A stretch of DNA of 64,000 nt, taken from positions 124,001 to 188,000 of the forward strand of contig JAJVIM010000015.1 in NCBI GenBank assembly GCA_022071955.1, written 5' to 3'. The translations under genes were made by a program, and so were the position numbers. The notes under the pieces were generated by a model. The model was not told the origin of the DNA and ran no database searches. It saw only the letters and a program-made list of their open reading frames with translations. Below, piece after piece: positions 37,080 to 46,666 of the stretch. Each line of letters begins with the position of its first letter. Positions within the stretch are counted from its first letter, which is position 1. Source of the stretch: Anaerolineae bacterium. GTDB lineage: Bacteria > Chloroflexota > Anaerolineae > 4572-78 > J111.

Positions 37080-38897
37080 ATGAACAAAATATTGCTGTTG
37101 CTTGCCATATTTTTCTTGCCCATTCCGGCCTTTTTAAACGGGGTAAGTCAGGCAGAGCTGCCAAGTTCTGTGGCCCTGCCTTGGTCTTTAAGCGACAATG
37201 CGATCAGCCTGTCGCCGCCGTTGCAGCCGGCGGTTTCGGTGCGGCAGGCCAAAGAATTTGTCAGCGTGATTGTGACGCTCAAAGATCGGGCCAATCTCGG
37301 CGCAGTTGTCGGCCTGAACCGGGCCGAGCGCAATATTGGCACGGTGCGTTTGTTACAGAACACAGCAAGTACCAGCCAACGGTCCATCCGCCAATTGTTG
37401 GAAACCCGGCGAGCGCAGGGGCAGGTAACGCAGGTGACCTATTTTTGGATATTCAACGGCATGGCCGTTACCGCCACACCCGCTGTCGTGCAGGAACTGG
37501 CCGCGCGCCCCGATGTGCTGCGCGTCACCCCGGATGAAACCATTCAAGCGCCGCCGCTCTCACCGGCCGGGCAGGGGCAAATTGATAGCTTTGCCAGCCA
37601 GCCCAATCTCGACCTCACCAATGTGCCGGCTTTGTGGAATTTGGGCTATCGGGGGCAGGGGGTGGTGGTTGCCAACACGGATACCGGGGTAGATGTTACC
37701 CACCCGGACCTTGGCCCCAAATGGCGGGGCGGTGCCAACAGTTGGTTTGATCCCTACGGCCAGCACCCCACGACCCCCACCGACCTGGCCGGCAGCAGCA
37801 GCGGCCACGGTACTCAAACAATGGGCGTGATGGTGGGCGGCCAGCACAATGGGGCTGCCTTTGGCCTGGCGCCGGCGGCCAAATGGATTGCCGTGAAAAT
37901 TTTTCGGGATAACGGTTCGGCCACCACGGCCGGGATTCACGCCGGATTTCAGTGGTTGTTAGACCCCGATGGCAACCCCGGCACAGCTGATGCGCCGCAC
38001 GTGGTTAATAATTCTTGGACGGCGGCTTTGGGCTGCAATCTTGAATTTCAGGCCGATTTACAGGCGTTGCGGGCAGCCGGTATTTTGCCCATTTTTGCGG
38101 CCGGCAACTTTGGCCCCTCCGCTGCCAGCAGCGCCAGTCCGGCCAACTACCCGGAAGCTTTTGGTGTGGGGGCCATTAGCAACAGCAACATAATTAAATC
38201 CGATAGCAGCCGCGGCCCTTCGGCCTGTGATGGAACGGTTTTCCCGGAGATGGTTGCCCCCGGCGTGAGCATTCACACCACCGATCGCTTTGGCCTGTAC
38301 ACTAACGCCAGCGGCACCTCCATCGCTGCTCCACACGTTGCCGGCGGCTTGGCGTTGTTGCTCAGTGCCTACCCGGGTATGCCGGTAACCGAGCAGGAAA
38401 ACATGCTGCTGAACTCAACGGCAGACCTGGGCGCAAGTGGGCCAGATGATACGTATGGGCAGGGGCGGATTGATATGCTCACGGCCCTCCAATCGATTTC
38501 GGCAGATATGTCGGTTGCGCAAACGGCCTCAGCCGGTTCAATGGCAGTGGGCGAGGTGCTGACTTATACCCTGACTATTTCCAACACCGGGCCAATGACT
38601 ACCACCGGGGTTGTTTTTACCAGCACGTTTTCCACTCAGATTTCGTTAGCTTTCATTACATTTAGCCAGGGAACCTGTAGCGAAGCCGATCCTGTTACAA
38701 TTACCTGCACGTTTGGAAACATGGCGAACGGAGCTGCTGTAACGGGTGAAATTTCGGTTGCCTCGACCGGGCCGGGCATGCTAACCCACACAGTTAGTGT
38801 TGCCAGCGTCAGGCCCGATCTCTATTTGGAAAACAGTTCATTTACAGTTAACACAACCGTGTTTGCGCAGATATTTTTGCCGGTGGTGATCAAATAA
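37080..38897 (+). CDS. Secreted subtilisin-like serine protease (S8) with DUF11 domain
   Basis: 605 residues: signal peptide about 1-22, inhibitor-I9-like propeptide about 45-160, S8 catalytic domain with Asp201 (ANTDTGVDVTHPDLG), His243 (GHGTQT) and Ser414 (GTSIAAPHVAGG), and Asn in VVNNSW as oxyanion residue; then a C-terminal DUF11-like domain about 480-595. All catalytic residues are present. Start at 37080 (MNKILLLLAIFF) fits a signal peptide; the longer ORF from 36954 would overlap the CopD gene. As the last gene of the oxidase operon it could process the giant protein or the oxidases (inference). Confidence 0.9.
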   Translation: MNKILLLLAIFFLPIPAFLNGVSQAELPSSVALPWSLSDNAISLSPPLQPAVSVRQAKEFVSVIVTLKDRANLGAVVGLNRAERNIGTVRLLQNTASTSQRSIRQLLETRRAQGQVTQVTYFWIFNGMAVTATPAVVQELAARPDVLRVTPDETIQAPPLSPAGQGQIDSFASQPNLDLTNVPALWNLGYRGQGVVVANTDTGVDVTHPDLGPKWRGGANSWFDPYGQHPTTPTDLAGSSSGHGTQTMGVMVGGQHNGAAFGLAPAAKWIAVKIFRDNGSATTAGIHAGFQWLLDPDGNPGTADAPHVVNNSWTAALGCNLEFQADLQALRAAGILPIFAAGNFGPSAASSASPANYPEAFGVGAISNSNIIKSDSSRGPSACDGTVFPEMVAPGVSIHTTDRFGLYTNASGTSIAAPHVAGGLALLLSAYPGMPVTEQENMLLNSTADLGASGPDDTYGQGRIDMLTALQSISADMSVAQTASAGSMAVGEVLTYTLTISNTGPMTTTGVVFTSTFSTQISLAFITFSQGTCSEADPVTITCTFGNMANGAAVTGEISVASTGPGMLTHTVSVASVRPDLYLENSSFTVNTTVFAQIFLPVVIK

Positions 38898-38963
38898 CTG
38901 CCGGCTGGTCATTCATCAAATCTGCGTCAACATGGGTTAGTGTTGCAAACGGGGAAAAACAGA

Positions 38964-39077
38964 GTGGTTCAACAACCGGTCAGAGTGCTGGATGTGGAAG
39001 ATCAGCAGGAAGTGCAGTGGGTAATCTCAGAGCTGCTGGCAATGCCGGGCTATGAGGTGGTGTGTGCCGACAATTTT
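38964..39077 (+). pseudogene. Truncated response-regulator receiver
   Basis: A 37-codon open stretch, VVQQPVRVLDVEDQQEVQW followed by VISELLAMPGYEVV, matches the first strand, helix and second strand of a receiver domain, then stops. The phospho-acceptor region is missing. Probably a remnant of a two-component gene. Confidence 0.4.
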
Positions 39078-39123
39078 GAAACAGTGTGATTTTTTTGTGG
39101 TCAACAAATTCAGGAGTGCTGAC

Positions 39124-40206
39124 ATGCAGAAACAATCCCAATTTAAGCCATCCAAAAAGAATCGTTTGGCGTCGCTGGCCTGGCTGTTAATCTTGATTGT
39201 TGGGGCGTCGCTGGCGTGTACGTTGGGGGCCGACAGCTCGCAGACAATGCGGGTGAGAAAAACGCTGCCAACCGTTACCGCAACCCCCCGGGCCGTGGCC
39301 ATCATCGAGCCGCCGGCCGATGCGCCGGTCGCCGCGCCCGTTACCGCCAACGAGTCTGAACCGGTGATTGTCGAGCCGCCAACGCCTATCGCAACAGCGC
39401 CGGTTGCCGCCAATAACAGCCGCCAGTCCGGCGCTATTTTTGTTCCTCCTCCCACGGCCATCCCCCAACAAAATCCGCTCCCGGCCACAAATCCGGCGCT
39501 TGCCCCGGCCAATACCCCGCCGGCCAGCCCAACCCCGGCCGCGAGTCCCACCGCGGCCCGCGTTCAACCGGGCGCAACGCCGGCCTCGCCCCTGCCGGCC
39601 CCCCCCGAACCAAGCCCGACCCCAAAATTAGAGATCCCCGGCTGGACATTTGTTAATGTTAGGAGCATGATCAATCAAGGCGATGCATTTGTGGTGGGTG
39701 AGGCCATTAACAATACCGGCGTTCCACAGCGTGAGGTCGATATTTCTGGCATTTTTTACAGCAGCAAAGACCGGTTGATCGGCGATGAAATTGAAGCCGT
39801 GGATTATATTCCGGTCGATGTGGTGCCAATTGGCGCGCGCGTGCCCTTTGAATTGGTAGCCGAAAGCAGCCAGCCCATTTACCGGCTTGATCTGATCGGT
39901 TTATCTGAACCTACGGACAACCCACCCCGCCAGGATTTTGAGTTTCTCAATGTTAAAGAACGGTTGACCACCGCCGGAATGTACTGTTTAAGGGGAACGG
40001 TTAAAAACCCGGGCGCGGCCCTCAACGAGTACCTCATCATTTTGTTAACAGCGTATAACGGCCAGAGTCAGGTGATTGGCTTTGGCGAACATTCTGAAAT
40101 TTCTCCCGCCAAGGTGATCGCTAACCAAACCGCACCTTTTGACGTATGCCTTGATCCATTGGGCCAGCCGGTGGCTCGCTACGAGCTGCGGGCCTGGGGG
40201 TGGTGA
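39124..40206 (+). CDS. Secreted lipoprotein with Pro/Ala/Thr linker
   Basis: 360 residues: basic N terminus, hydrophobic signal and a lipobox GASLAC (Cys33 would carry the lipid), a long Pro/Ala/Thr-rich linker (about 45-180) and a C-terminal region (about 190-360) of two related beta domains of FxLYD/CARDB-like type (WTFVNVRSMINQGDAFVVGEAINN and FEFLNVKERLTTAGMYCLRGTVKN). No enzyme motifs. Start at 39124 with CAGGAG seven bases upstream. Probably a surface anchoring or ligand-binding protein. Followed by the LuxR-type gene after 49 bases. Confidence 0.75.
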   Translation: MQKQSQFKPSKKNRLASLAWLLILIVGASLACTLGADSSQTMRVRKTLPTVTATPRAVAIIEPPADAPVAAPVTANESEPVIVEPPTPIATAPVAANNSRQSGAIFVPPPTAIPQQNPLPATNPALAPANTPPASPTPAASPTAARVQPGATPASPLPAPPEPSPTPKLEIPGWTFVNVRSMINQGDAFVVGEAINNTGVPQREVDISGIFYSSKDRLIGDEIEAVDYIPVDVVPIGARVPFELVAESSQPIYRLDLIGLSEPTDNPPRQDFEFLNVKERLTTAGMYCLRGTVKNPGAALNEYLIILLTAYNGQSQVIGFGEHSEISPAKVIANQTAPFDVCLDPLGQPVARYELRAWGW

Positions 40207-40255
40207 GCCGGGTTAAACAAAAGAAATTTCAAGTTCAAATGAGGAGGGGGGGTGT

Positions 40256-40630
40256 ATGATCAATAATGCTTTAGCCGGTGAAGTGATTGATGATACCCAG
40301 CTCAAACATAACTACCCGTGGATTGATTTTATTGGGTTGGTTGGCTTTGATACCAAACGCCGGCAGTTTGTGTTGGTAGAAACCAAAACCCAAACAACCC
40401 ACTCGAGAGTCGCCGCCACTTTATCCAACCGCGAGCAAGACGTTTTGCAGTTGGTGGTTATGGGCCATACAAACGCCCAGATTGCCCAAAAACTCATCAT
40501 CGCCGAAAGCACCGTTAAACGGCATCTGCGAAAAATATTTGCCAAATTAAAGGTACAGAGCCGCACCGAAGCGGCCATGTACGCTGTGTGGCGCGGTTGG
40601 GCCAAAGGGCATCACCATGAAGACCAGTAA
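40256..40630 (+). CDS. LuxR-type HTH regulator without receiver domain
   Basis: 124 residues. The C-terminal half is a complete LuxR/GerE HTH (LSNREQDVLQLVVMGHTNAQ and ESTVKRHLRKIFAKLKVQSR). The N-terminal 55 residues (PWIDFIGLVGFDTKRRQFVLVE) match no receiver or autoinducer domain I recognise, so activity may depend on oligomerisation or an unknown ligand. GAGGAGGGGG precedes the start. Its last 14 bases overlap the next gene, suggesting translational coupling and that it may regulate that surface protein. Confidence 0.85.
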   Translation: MINNALAGEVIDDTQLKHNYPWIDFIGLVGFDTKRRQFVLVETKTQTTHSRVAATLSNREQDVLQLVVMGHTNAQIAQKLIIAESTVKRHLRKIFAKLKVQSRTEAAMYAVWRGWAKGHHHEDQ

Positions 40631-42905
40631 ACGCCTGTTTGTAGTTTTGTTGGCCGGGCCGCTGCTGGCCGGCGCAATTATCAGCCCTGTGGCTGCCCAA
40701 GACCCCATCGATCCAAACACAACACCCCCGCCGCTTGAGTTAACCTCGGCGGGCTGGCTGGGGGCCGGCTCGCTGCAAGGCGCGGAGAATGTATCGGCGC
40801 TGGCGGTGAACCCCGTGGACTGCGCGACTATGACCGCGCCGGTGGTCGGTTTTGAAATTTCAAGGGGACAGGATTCTAATGACAACACCGCTTTTCTGGA
40901 TGACCTGGTAGCCAATGGGTATAGCGTCGGTTCGGTTGATATCAGCGGCGGGACGATTCCGCCGTGCGTGGATATTTTGATCGTTCAGGGGTCATCGCAG
41001 GGCTTTTTCCTGTCGTCCCCATATTCTGTGGCCGATGGCGCTCTGCTCAAAGCCTGGACAACCGCCGGTCACGGGTTGATGCTTTCCGGCGAGTTTGGTT
41101 CGTTTCAGAATGGCACTGCGGCTTTGTTTCAGGCTTACGGCTACACCCAGCAGGGAACTACCGCCGCCACCGACCCCACTGATTTTGACCCGGCCGGGCC
41201 AGACGACTCGTGGATCATTTATCAGGCCGATAACTTTGCCAGCCACCCCATTCTCAACGGGATTACCTCGCTGGAGTTGCTGGCCAGTTCCTGGATTATC
41301 CCCAACAACAGCAACGTAATTGTCACTACAGATGCCGATGCCGTCCCGCCGGGCGCTGCGGTAATGGCTGCCTTTACAGACGGCGCCGGCTGTGCTGTGC
41401 TAACCACAGATAGCAACTGGAATTCCGTAATTGGCACGGTCGATGGCTATTTTAAGCAGGACAACGCCCAACTGGCGCGCCAGATGGTTGGCTGGCTCAA
41501 TAGCTGCCAGGGGCTTGGACTCTCTAAAGTGGCCGTTCCCAATCCGGTGCAGGCCGGCCAGGTGATCACCTATACGCTTACCGCCGGAAATAACGGCCTC
41601 ACCAACCTCACCGGCGTGCTCATCACCGATACTATTCCGGCCAGCACCACGTTTGTCGATGCCACCCTGCCCCACACCGGCCCCGATGCCAACGGCATGG
41701 TGTCGTGGTCATTGGGTGGGCTGGCCGCGGGCGCGGCAGCGGCGGTGACAATGGCAGTGCGGGTAGATAACGCCGTTCTTACCGGTTCAGTCATTGCCAA
41801 TACCGGCTGGGTGGCCAGCAGCCAGGGGCTAACCAATACAGCTACCGCCGTCACTGTGGTTAATGCTTCTCCACCACCGGTCGGCCCCTTAACCCTCACC
41901 AAGCTGGCCGCCCCTAACCCGGTGCAGGCTGGTCAGTTGATTACCTACAGCCTTGTTGTCAGTAACGCCGCGGGCACCGTTACCAACGTGCATATCACCG
42001 ATACTATCCCAGCCAGCACCACGTTTGTCGATGCCACCCTGCCCCATACCGGCCCCGATGCCAACGGAGTAATTGACTGGTCGTTGGGGGCGCTGGCGGC
42101 CAATTCTGCGGCGGCGGTAACGCTGCTGGTGCGGGTAGATGGCAGCGTGCTGAGCGGCACCACCGTGGCCAACACAGCCTGGGTATCCAGCGCCGAAGGG
42201 CTAACCGCTACCGCCAGCGCATCAACCCGGGTGGTCAATCCCGTCGTCAACCCGGTTATTGCCAAGGCTGTCAGCCCGGGGCAGGTGCGGCCGGGAGAAG
42301 GCGTTACCTTTACCCTGTCTTTGCAGCAACTAAACAGCACCAGCGATGCCACCAACGTGCAGATCACAGACCCCATCTCCGCACAACTGGAAATTCTCAA
42401 CGTGCAGGCCACGATGGGGGCGGCCAATGTGGTGGGTCACGGCGTTGTCTGGTCGATACCTGTTTTGCCGCCGGCAGGCAGCGGTAGCCTCACTATTTTA
42501 ACCAGAGTCAGCAGCGCCATTTCTGCCTCCATAACCCTCACCAACCAGGCTATACTCAGTTTTGATCAGGGCGCCGACCGCCCCTCCAATCTGGTTACCG
42601 TTTTTGTTAGCGGTCCACCCGCATCTGCTCCGACGCCATCGCCAACACCCATCCCAACCTCAACGCCGGCTTCTGCCCGGCACAATGACGATGACCCTGG
42701 CCGCGCCTCTGTGCCTCCGCCGGCTCCACCTCTGCCCGCGCCGGTGGCGATAGCGCCCGCCCCCGCCCCCAGTCTGCCCGTAATGTTACTGCCAGAAACC
42801 GGCTATCGGCCCATGCCATGGCTGATTCGGAATCGGCTCATCGTTAGTGTAACGCTGCTCGTGATCGGGCTGGCGGCTATCATCCTCAAACGTAACTCGC
42901 GTTGA
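40617..42905 (+). CDS. DUF11-repeat surface protein with LPETG sorting signal
   Basis: 762 residues: signal peptide to about 27, an N-terminal glutamine-amidotransferase-like alpha/beta region about 60-300 ([38 protein letters not shown]), three DUF11 domains (about 300-420, 425-545, 545-665), a Ser/Pro/Ala linker, then LPETG at 725-729, a membrane segment (about 738-757) and KRNSR. This is a complete sortase-type cell-wall sorting signal; no sortase gene is in the window. The first two DUF11 domains share 74 bases with about three differences, a recent internal duplication. The start overlaps the LuxR gene by 14 bases. Confidence 0.88.
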   Translation: MKTSKRLFVVLLAGPLLAGAIISPVAAQDPIDPNTTPPPLELTSAGWLGAGSLQGAENVSALAVNPVDCATMTAPVVGFEISRGQDSNDNTAFLDDLVANGYSVGSVDISGGTIPPCVDILIVQGSSQGFFLSSPYSVADGALLKAWTTAGHGLMLSGEFGSFQNGTAALFQAYGYTQQGTTAATDPTDFDPAGPDDSWIIYQADNFASHPILNGITSLELLASSWIIPNNSNVIVTTDADAVPPGAAVMAAFTDGAGCAVLTTDSNWNSVIGTVDGYFKQDNAQLARQMVGWLNSCQGLGLSKVAVPNPVQAGQVITYTLTAGNNGLTNLTGVLITDTIPASTTFVDATLPHTGPDANGMVSWSLGGLAAGAAAAVTMAVRVDNAVLTGSVIANTGWVASSQGLTNTATAVTVVNASPPPVGPLTLTKLAAPNPVQAGQLITYSLVVSNAAGTVTNVHITDTIPASTTFVDATLPHTGPDANGVIDWSLGALAANSAAAVTLLVRVDGSVLSGTTVANTAWVSSAEGLTATASASTRVVNPVVNPVIAKAVSPGQVRPGEGVTFTLSLQQLNSTSDATNVQITDPISAQLEILNVQATMGAANVVGHGVVWSIPVLPPAGSGSLTILTRVSSAISASITLTNQAILSFDQGADRPSNLVTVFVSGPPASAPTPSPTPIPTSTPASARHNDDDPGRASVPPPAPPLPAPVAIAPAPAPSLPVMLLPETGYRPMPWLIRNRLIVSVTLLVIGLAAIILKRNSR

Positions 42906-43056
42906 GCATCCGGCGCGGCCGGAACAACGCGAGTTTGCCCTGATCGTTGGTAATTACCCCCACCCGTTGCCCGTGCGCCAGCAACTGTTTGGCCGCGCCG
43001 ATGATGGTGGTAGTTTTGCCGCTGCCCAAAAAACCGCCGGCCAAATGAAGTTTCAT
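42886..43056 (-). pseudogene. Truncated CobW/HypB-like P-loop GTPase
   Basis: 56 codons starting at the ATG that overlaps the stop of the next relic (ATGA). The N terminus is textbook CobW-family: [17 protein letters not shown] (Walker A) then [11 protein letters not shown], after which the homology stops and unrelated residues run to a TGA. The rest of the normally more than 200-residue GTPase is missing, so this is a truncated gene. It overlaps the 3' end of the LPETG gene by 20 bases, which marks the breakpoint. Confidence 0.7.
42894..42935. terminator. Hairpin between convergent genes
   Basis: AACTCGCGTTG / CAACGCGAGTT with an inner TCCGG/CCGGA stem; it includes the stop codon of the LPETG protein gene. 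No T run. Confidence 0.4.
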
Positions 43057-43541
43057 TGCTGATGTCCGTTTTTACGGCCGTTACCGTTGAGATAGGGTTG
43101 TAGTTCGGCCAGGAATTGTTGGTTGCTGGGGATAATTGACGAATATTTTAGCTGGCCGTTAACGTAAATGGTCGGCAGGTGCTGCCCCCCCAACTTTTTC
43201 ATACGGGCCACATTTTCCGGGCGGGTGAACCTGTATTCCACCATATCAACCTGGCCGGCCAGCTCGGCGGTAACGCGCTCGGCAGCGCCCAGCATGTAGC
43301 CGCAAGCGGCGCAGGTGGCGCTGTCCAGAGTGAACACCTCAACCAACGGCCGAGGCAGAGCGGCGTAATCGGGGAGTTTTACCTCGATGTCCAGCTCCGG
43401 GGCCTGATAATTGGCCACCATCTGGCGCGCCCGATCCGGGTTGCGCACGGCTTCCAGCACGCCGATAACATTTTCTACCGGCACATCGTAGGGCATATCG
43501 CAGCCGGGCGAGAGGGTTGGACACGCGTGGATTAGAATGCG
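43053..43541 (-). pseudogene. C-terminal relic of a URO-D-like methyltransferase fused to thioredoxin fold
   Basis: The open frame begins abruptly at about 43541 with ILIHACPTLSPGCDMPYDVP, the conserved C-terminal end of uroporphyrinogen-decarboxylase-like methyltransferases, without the first roughly 300 residues. After a linker it continues into a thioredoxin/glutaredoxin-like domain with CAACGYM and the cis-Pro-like LPTIYV segment. An internal ATG at 43496 could still yield a 147-residue protein. It couples by ATGA overlap to the CobW-like relic, so both belonged to one operon. The break coincides with a palindromic repeat at 43552. A complete URO-D-like gene exists at 57256. Confidence 0.65.
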
Positions 43542-43551
43542 TTTCGAGCGT

Positions 43552-43566
43552 AACCCTGTCAGGGTT
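43552..43566. repeat. AACCCTG-T-CAGGGTT palindrome at a gene break
   Basis: 15-base palindrome immediately upstream of the truncated URO-D relic; probably one copy of a dispersed palindromic repeat that marks the deletion or insertion junction. Confidence 0.45.
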
Positions 43567-43736
43567 GGGTTATGTTTTTAAAAAGGGTAAAAAAATTGGG
43601 CAGGTGGTGTGTTGTGATCCGGGTTTATCCCGAATTCCGGGCCATCTTTTACCAGATACGATACCATCTGGCCCCAATAACTGGCGTTGGTGGTGTCGCT
43701 TTCGTCATTTTCCAGACTTGCCAGTCACAAGGGCTT

Positions 43737-44834
43737 TCACGGTTTGCCCAAAGCCAGACCCGCAAACAGATTGCCGGCGGTTCCGTGGTTTATCGCCGCC
43801 CGTTGCGCATCGTCAAGCGAATAGCTTTGAAGCATACTGTCAAACGCGCTCACCAGCCCTTCCGGAGCAAAGGGCCAGTCGCTCCCGTAGGTAATGTGAT
43901 TGGCATCTGCCAATGACAGGAGGCTCGGGAGAGTTGTCGGACTGCTTGACAGGGCCGTGTCAAAGTATAACTTGCGGAAGACATCAAGCTCAGTCTCCAG
44001 GAATTTCTTTGGGTTCAGGGCCGCTAAACCGCCGTATTGAAGCCTGGGAAATGACAAACGATGTGCCGCATACGGCACAAAACCGCCCCCATGAGCTAGG
44101 ATGTATTTTATCTTTGGATACTTGATCAGCGCCCCGGACAGGTACAAATTTGCTGCCGCGCGGGTAGTGTCAAGCAGAAAATCCGCTACAAATGGCGGAA
44201 CGCCGGGAACCTCCGGCCCGGGTAAATACCCCGGATGAATGAATACAACGCTCTCTCGACGGTTCAACTCGACCAGCAACGGTTCAAACAATTTGTCCCC
44301 CAGATAGGTTCCGCCCGCATTCGCCAGCAAGATAACGCCATCCGCATGAAGCTGATCCATTGCGTAATTCAGCTCATTGATAGCCCCTTCAACATCCGGC
44401 AACGTAAGGGTTGCAAAAAAGCCAAAGCGACCGGAACCAGTCGCAACAACCTCAGCAGCAAATTCGTTGACCTCGCGGGCCATTGTTCGCGCCGCGCGAT
44501 CATCTCCGAAGTGCACGCCGGGCGGTGCAATCGAAAGGATCCCCACTTGAATTTCATGTTTATCCATCATTTTGACAGCCGCAGCCTTATCCCAGGGTGG
44601 CAATACCATGCCGCTGAACTTTATACCCTGGCTGTCAAGCCATTTAGCATAGTTGGGAGGGATATAGTGCTGATGGGTGTCAATCTTTAGTGATTGAGGT
44701 ACCTCAGCATCGCCGGGGCGGTAAACGTTGGAGGAGGATGGATTGCAGGCCGATATTTCAGTGGCAGCCACCGCCACTCCCATCAATTTGAGAAAATCCC
44801 GTCGTGAAACTTTATACGAAGCATGCGTTGTCAT
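43737..44834 (-). CDS. Tat-exported amidohydrolase_2 family protein
   Basis: 365 residues of the amidohydrolase_2 family (ACMSD / 6-methylsalicylate-decarboxylase type TIM barrels). Tat signal VSRRDFLKLMGVAVAATEISAC, with Cys30 as a possible lipid-anchor site. Metal ligands: THQH (His54, His56), a middle His in VFIHPGYLP, HGGG, and Asp in YGSDWP. Substrate unknown; members decarboxylate or hydrolyse aromatic or cyclic acids. Tat export of this fold is uncommon but known. GGAGGG precedes the start. Encoded alone on the minus strand; the region upstream holds the 21-bp tandem array, which might regulate it. Confidence 0.88.
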   Translation of the reverse strand: MTTHASYKVSRRDFLKLMGVAVAATEISACNPSSSNVYRPGDAEVPQSLKIDTHQHYIPPNYAKWLDSQGIKFSGMVLPPWDKAAAVKMMDKHEIQVGILSIAPPGVHFGDDRAARTMAREVNEFAAEVVATGSGRFGFFATLTLPDVEGAINELNYAMDQLHADGVILLANAGGTYLGDKLFEPLLVELNRRESVVFIHPGYLPGPEVPGVPPFVADFLLDTTRAAANLYLSGALIKYPKIKYILAHGGGFVPYAAHRLSFPRLQYGGLAALNPKKFLETELDVFRKLYFDTALSSSPTTLPSLLSLADANHITYGSDWPFAPEGLVSAFDSMLQSYSLDDAQRAAINHGTAGNLFAGLALGKP

Positions 44835-45487
44835 ACCTACCCTCCAGAAGCTCCTGTTATCAATGAAACCCTACTGCTACTCTGCTGTCTCCCACCCGTT
44901 ACATTGCATCACATTGGGCTGGCCTGGCGCTGAGAGGCGCGCCCCGGTTGCAAAATTCACTCCGCCCAGCCTTTTCAATTATTAACCTTCGCTCCGACGC
45001 GTGGGGCGCGCAGCGCCTGACGCGCCAACCTTTGTTGTTTGTCTTCCACCCGGCTTATCTTTTAACGACCGCGAGCACAAAAGAAACAGCAGTTGTCTTT
45101 TTATTACCTGTTGACGCAGACCAGACAGCAACAATTTTGCCACAGAAAATCCGTTTGATCACCACCAAAAAATAATCGAGCCGTTACGGGGTGAGTCAAC
45201 CGGCTCAACCCCGGTCAAGTTTGCGTGAAGCAAATAAAAATTTCATCAGACCAAATAAAAATTTGCTCAGAGCAAACGAAGTTTTCCTCAGACCAAATAA
45301 AAATTTGCTCAGAGCAAACGAAAATTTCCTTGGAGCAAACTATTTTCTGCTTCTTTGATCCTGTTTGATTCGGCGCTGTCTAATTTTTATTAATACCTTA
45401 TTGGTTTAATACCTCGCAGCTTGCTGCGGAATAAGTGACCGGAGTTTGCTCTGGGGTTCATATCTTTTATTTGTTGGGTGGCGGCTA
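44835..45487. other. Intergenic region carrying a tandem repeat array
   Basis: No gene recognised. Apart from the 21-bp array (45231-45335) there is GC-rich GCGCGC-type sequence around 44995-45030 and an AT-rich stretch to 45415. Confidence 0.5.
45231..45335. repeat. Tandem array, five 21-bp units
   Basis: Units at 45231, 45252, 45273, 45294 and 45315, each CAAA(T/C)(A/G)AA.. with an A-tract, TTT and a CTCAGA(G/C)-type end; a sixth partial unit follows. Unit junctions form the palindrome TTTGCTCAGAGCAAA (exact at units 2/3 and 4/5). The 21-bp period equals two helical turns. Confidence 0.8.
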
Positions 45488-46666
45488 TCATTTTACTGGA
45501 AGTCCGGCTAGATGTACAACACCGGCCCGGTCTCCCCACGCAACTTGAGAACCATCTTGGCTAAATGCGACCGCAAAAGCTGATTCACCAGGAAAAAACT
45601 TCACTTCTTCCCCTGTCTCAACATTCCATATATGAGCGCCGTCACTGGCTCCTGCTGCCAAAAGGGTGCCGAAGGGATTAAATGCAAATGCATTGACATA
45701 GCGGGCATCTATTTCTGTTTGCCATTGAACTTGCCGCTCATCTAGTCGCCAGAGGGTCACTTATCGAAGGTCAGGATAGTCCCCAGAATCAACAATTGAG
45801 AATACCGCCAACCATTGTCGAGTTGGTGCGATTGCCATTTTAGTAGCAAAGTAAGACGTTTCTGTACCAGATCGATTGGTACTCAGTTTCAAATCTCCCC
45901 ATTCCCGCTGTGACTCCAAATCCCAAAGTTGAACGACGCCATTATGGTCTGCGTGGATGGCAAGGAAACGCCCTTCTACATCCAGAGCAAAATCACCCTG
46001 AGAATGGGCCGTCGAAAACAGGAGTGAGGCCGGCGCGGAGCGATCTGATACCTCGAAGACGAGGAGTTCGGGCTTCTGATCCAAAATGATAGTTTGTTCA
46101 AGATCTTCCGTTCTCCTGGTTGCAACGATACGACCATCCCGGCTGAGCGCCACCCCGTAGAAGTCTTCTTTATTCCCTGGGCGGCGTAACCGGTTAAGTA
46201 ATTGACCGCTCTCAGCGTCAACAAAATATATGCCATCATGTGGACCAAATAGCTGTTCTGCAGAGATACCTCTCATATAATCATCACCAAAGATTTGGTC
46301 ATTTGCAAAACCAGCCAAAACAATCAAACTCGCGGTTTCATCAAAGGCAACGGCACCAAGTCCTACGGATTCGAGTTCGTACTCAGCCAACATTTTGTGA
46401 TCAAGAACGCTCCAGTGACGCAGTAGCGGCGTGCGCGCGTGAACAACCCGGAGTTCGGTTCTGTTGGGGGTAAATGCCAAAGCTGCCACTGGCCCCTTCT
46501 CTCCCTGGGAGAATTCAGCCAGTTGGACCAACGTTGCGGTATTATCTACTGTGATGGCGGTGCTGCTCGGTGCCATTGCCGAGATTATGGGGGGGATAGG
46601 GGATGGATTGCAGGCGGTTGTAAAGAAGACGGCTATTGCCATAGAGACTATGATTGTTTGTTTCAT
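45488..46666 (-). pseudogene. WD40-like lipoprotein interrupted by one in-frame stop
   Basis: A 301-codon ORF (45761-46666) and a 90-codon ORF (45488-45760) are contiguous in the same frame, separated only by a TAA at 45761-45763. The joined product is a lipoprotein (lipobox TTAC, Cys19) with WD40/YVTN-like beta-propeller repeats: GLGAVAFDETASLIVLAG, NGVVQLWDLESQREWGDL, then after the stop VTLWRLDERQ and GAHIWNVETGEE. The repeat continues across the stop, so it was one gene. Nonsense mutation, sequencing error or read-through are possible. No function assigned. Confidence 0.8.

Noticed and set aside
45231..45335. CRISPR array
   Set aside because: Units are directly contiguous 21-bp repeats without unique spacers, and no cas gene is present.
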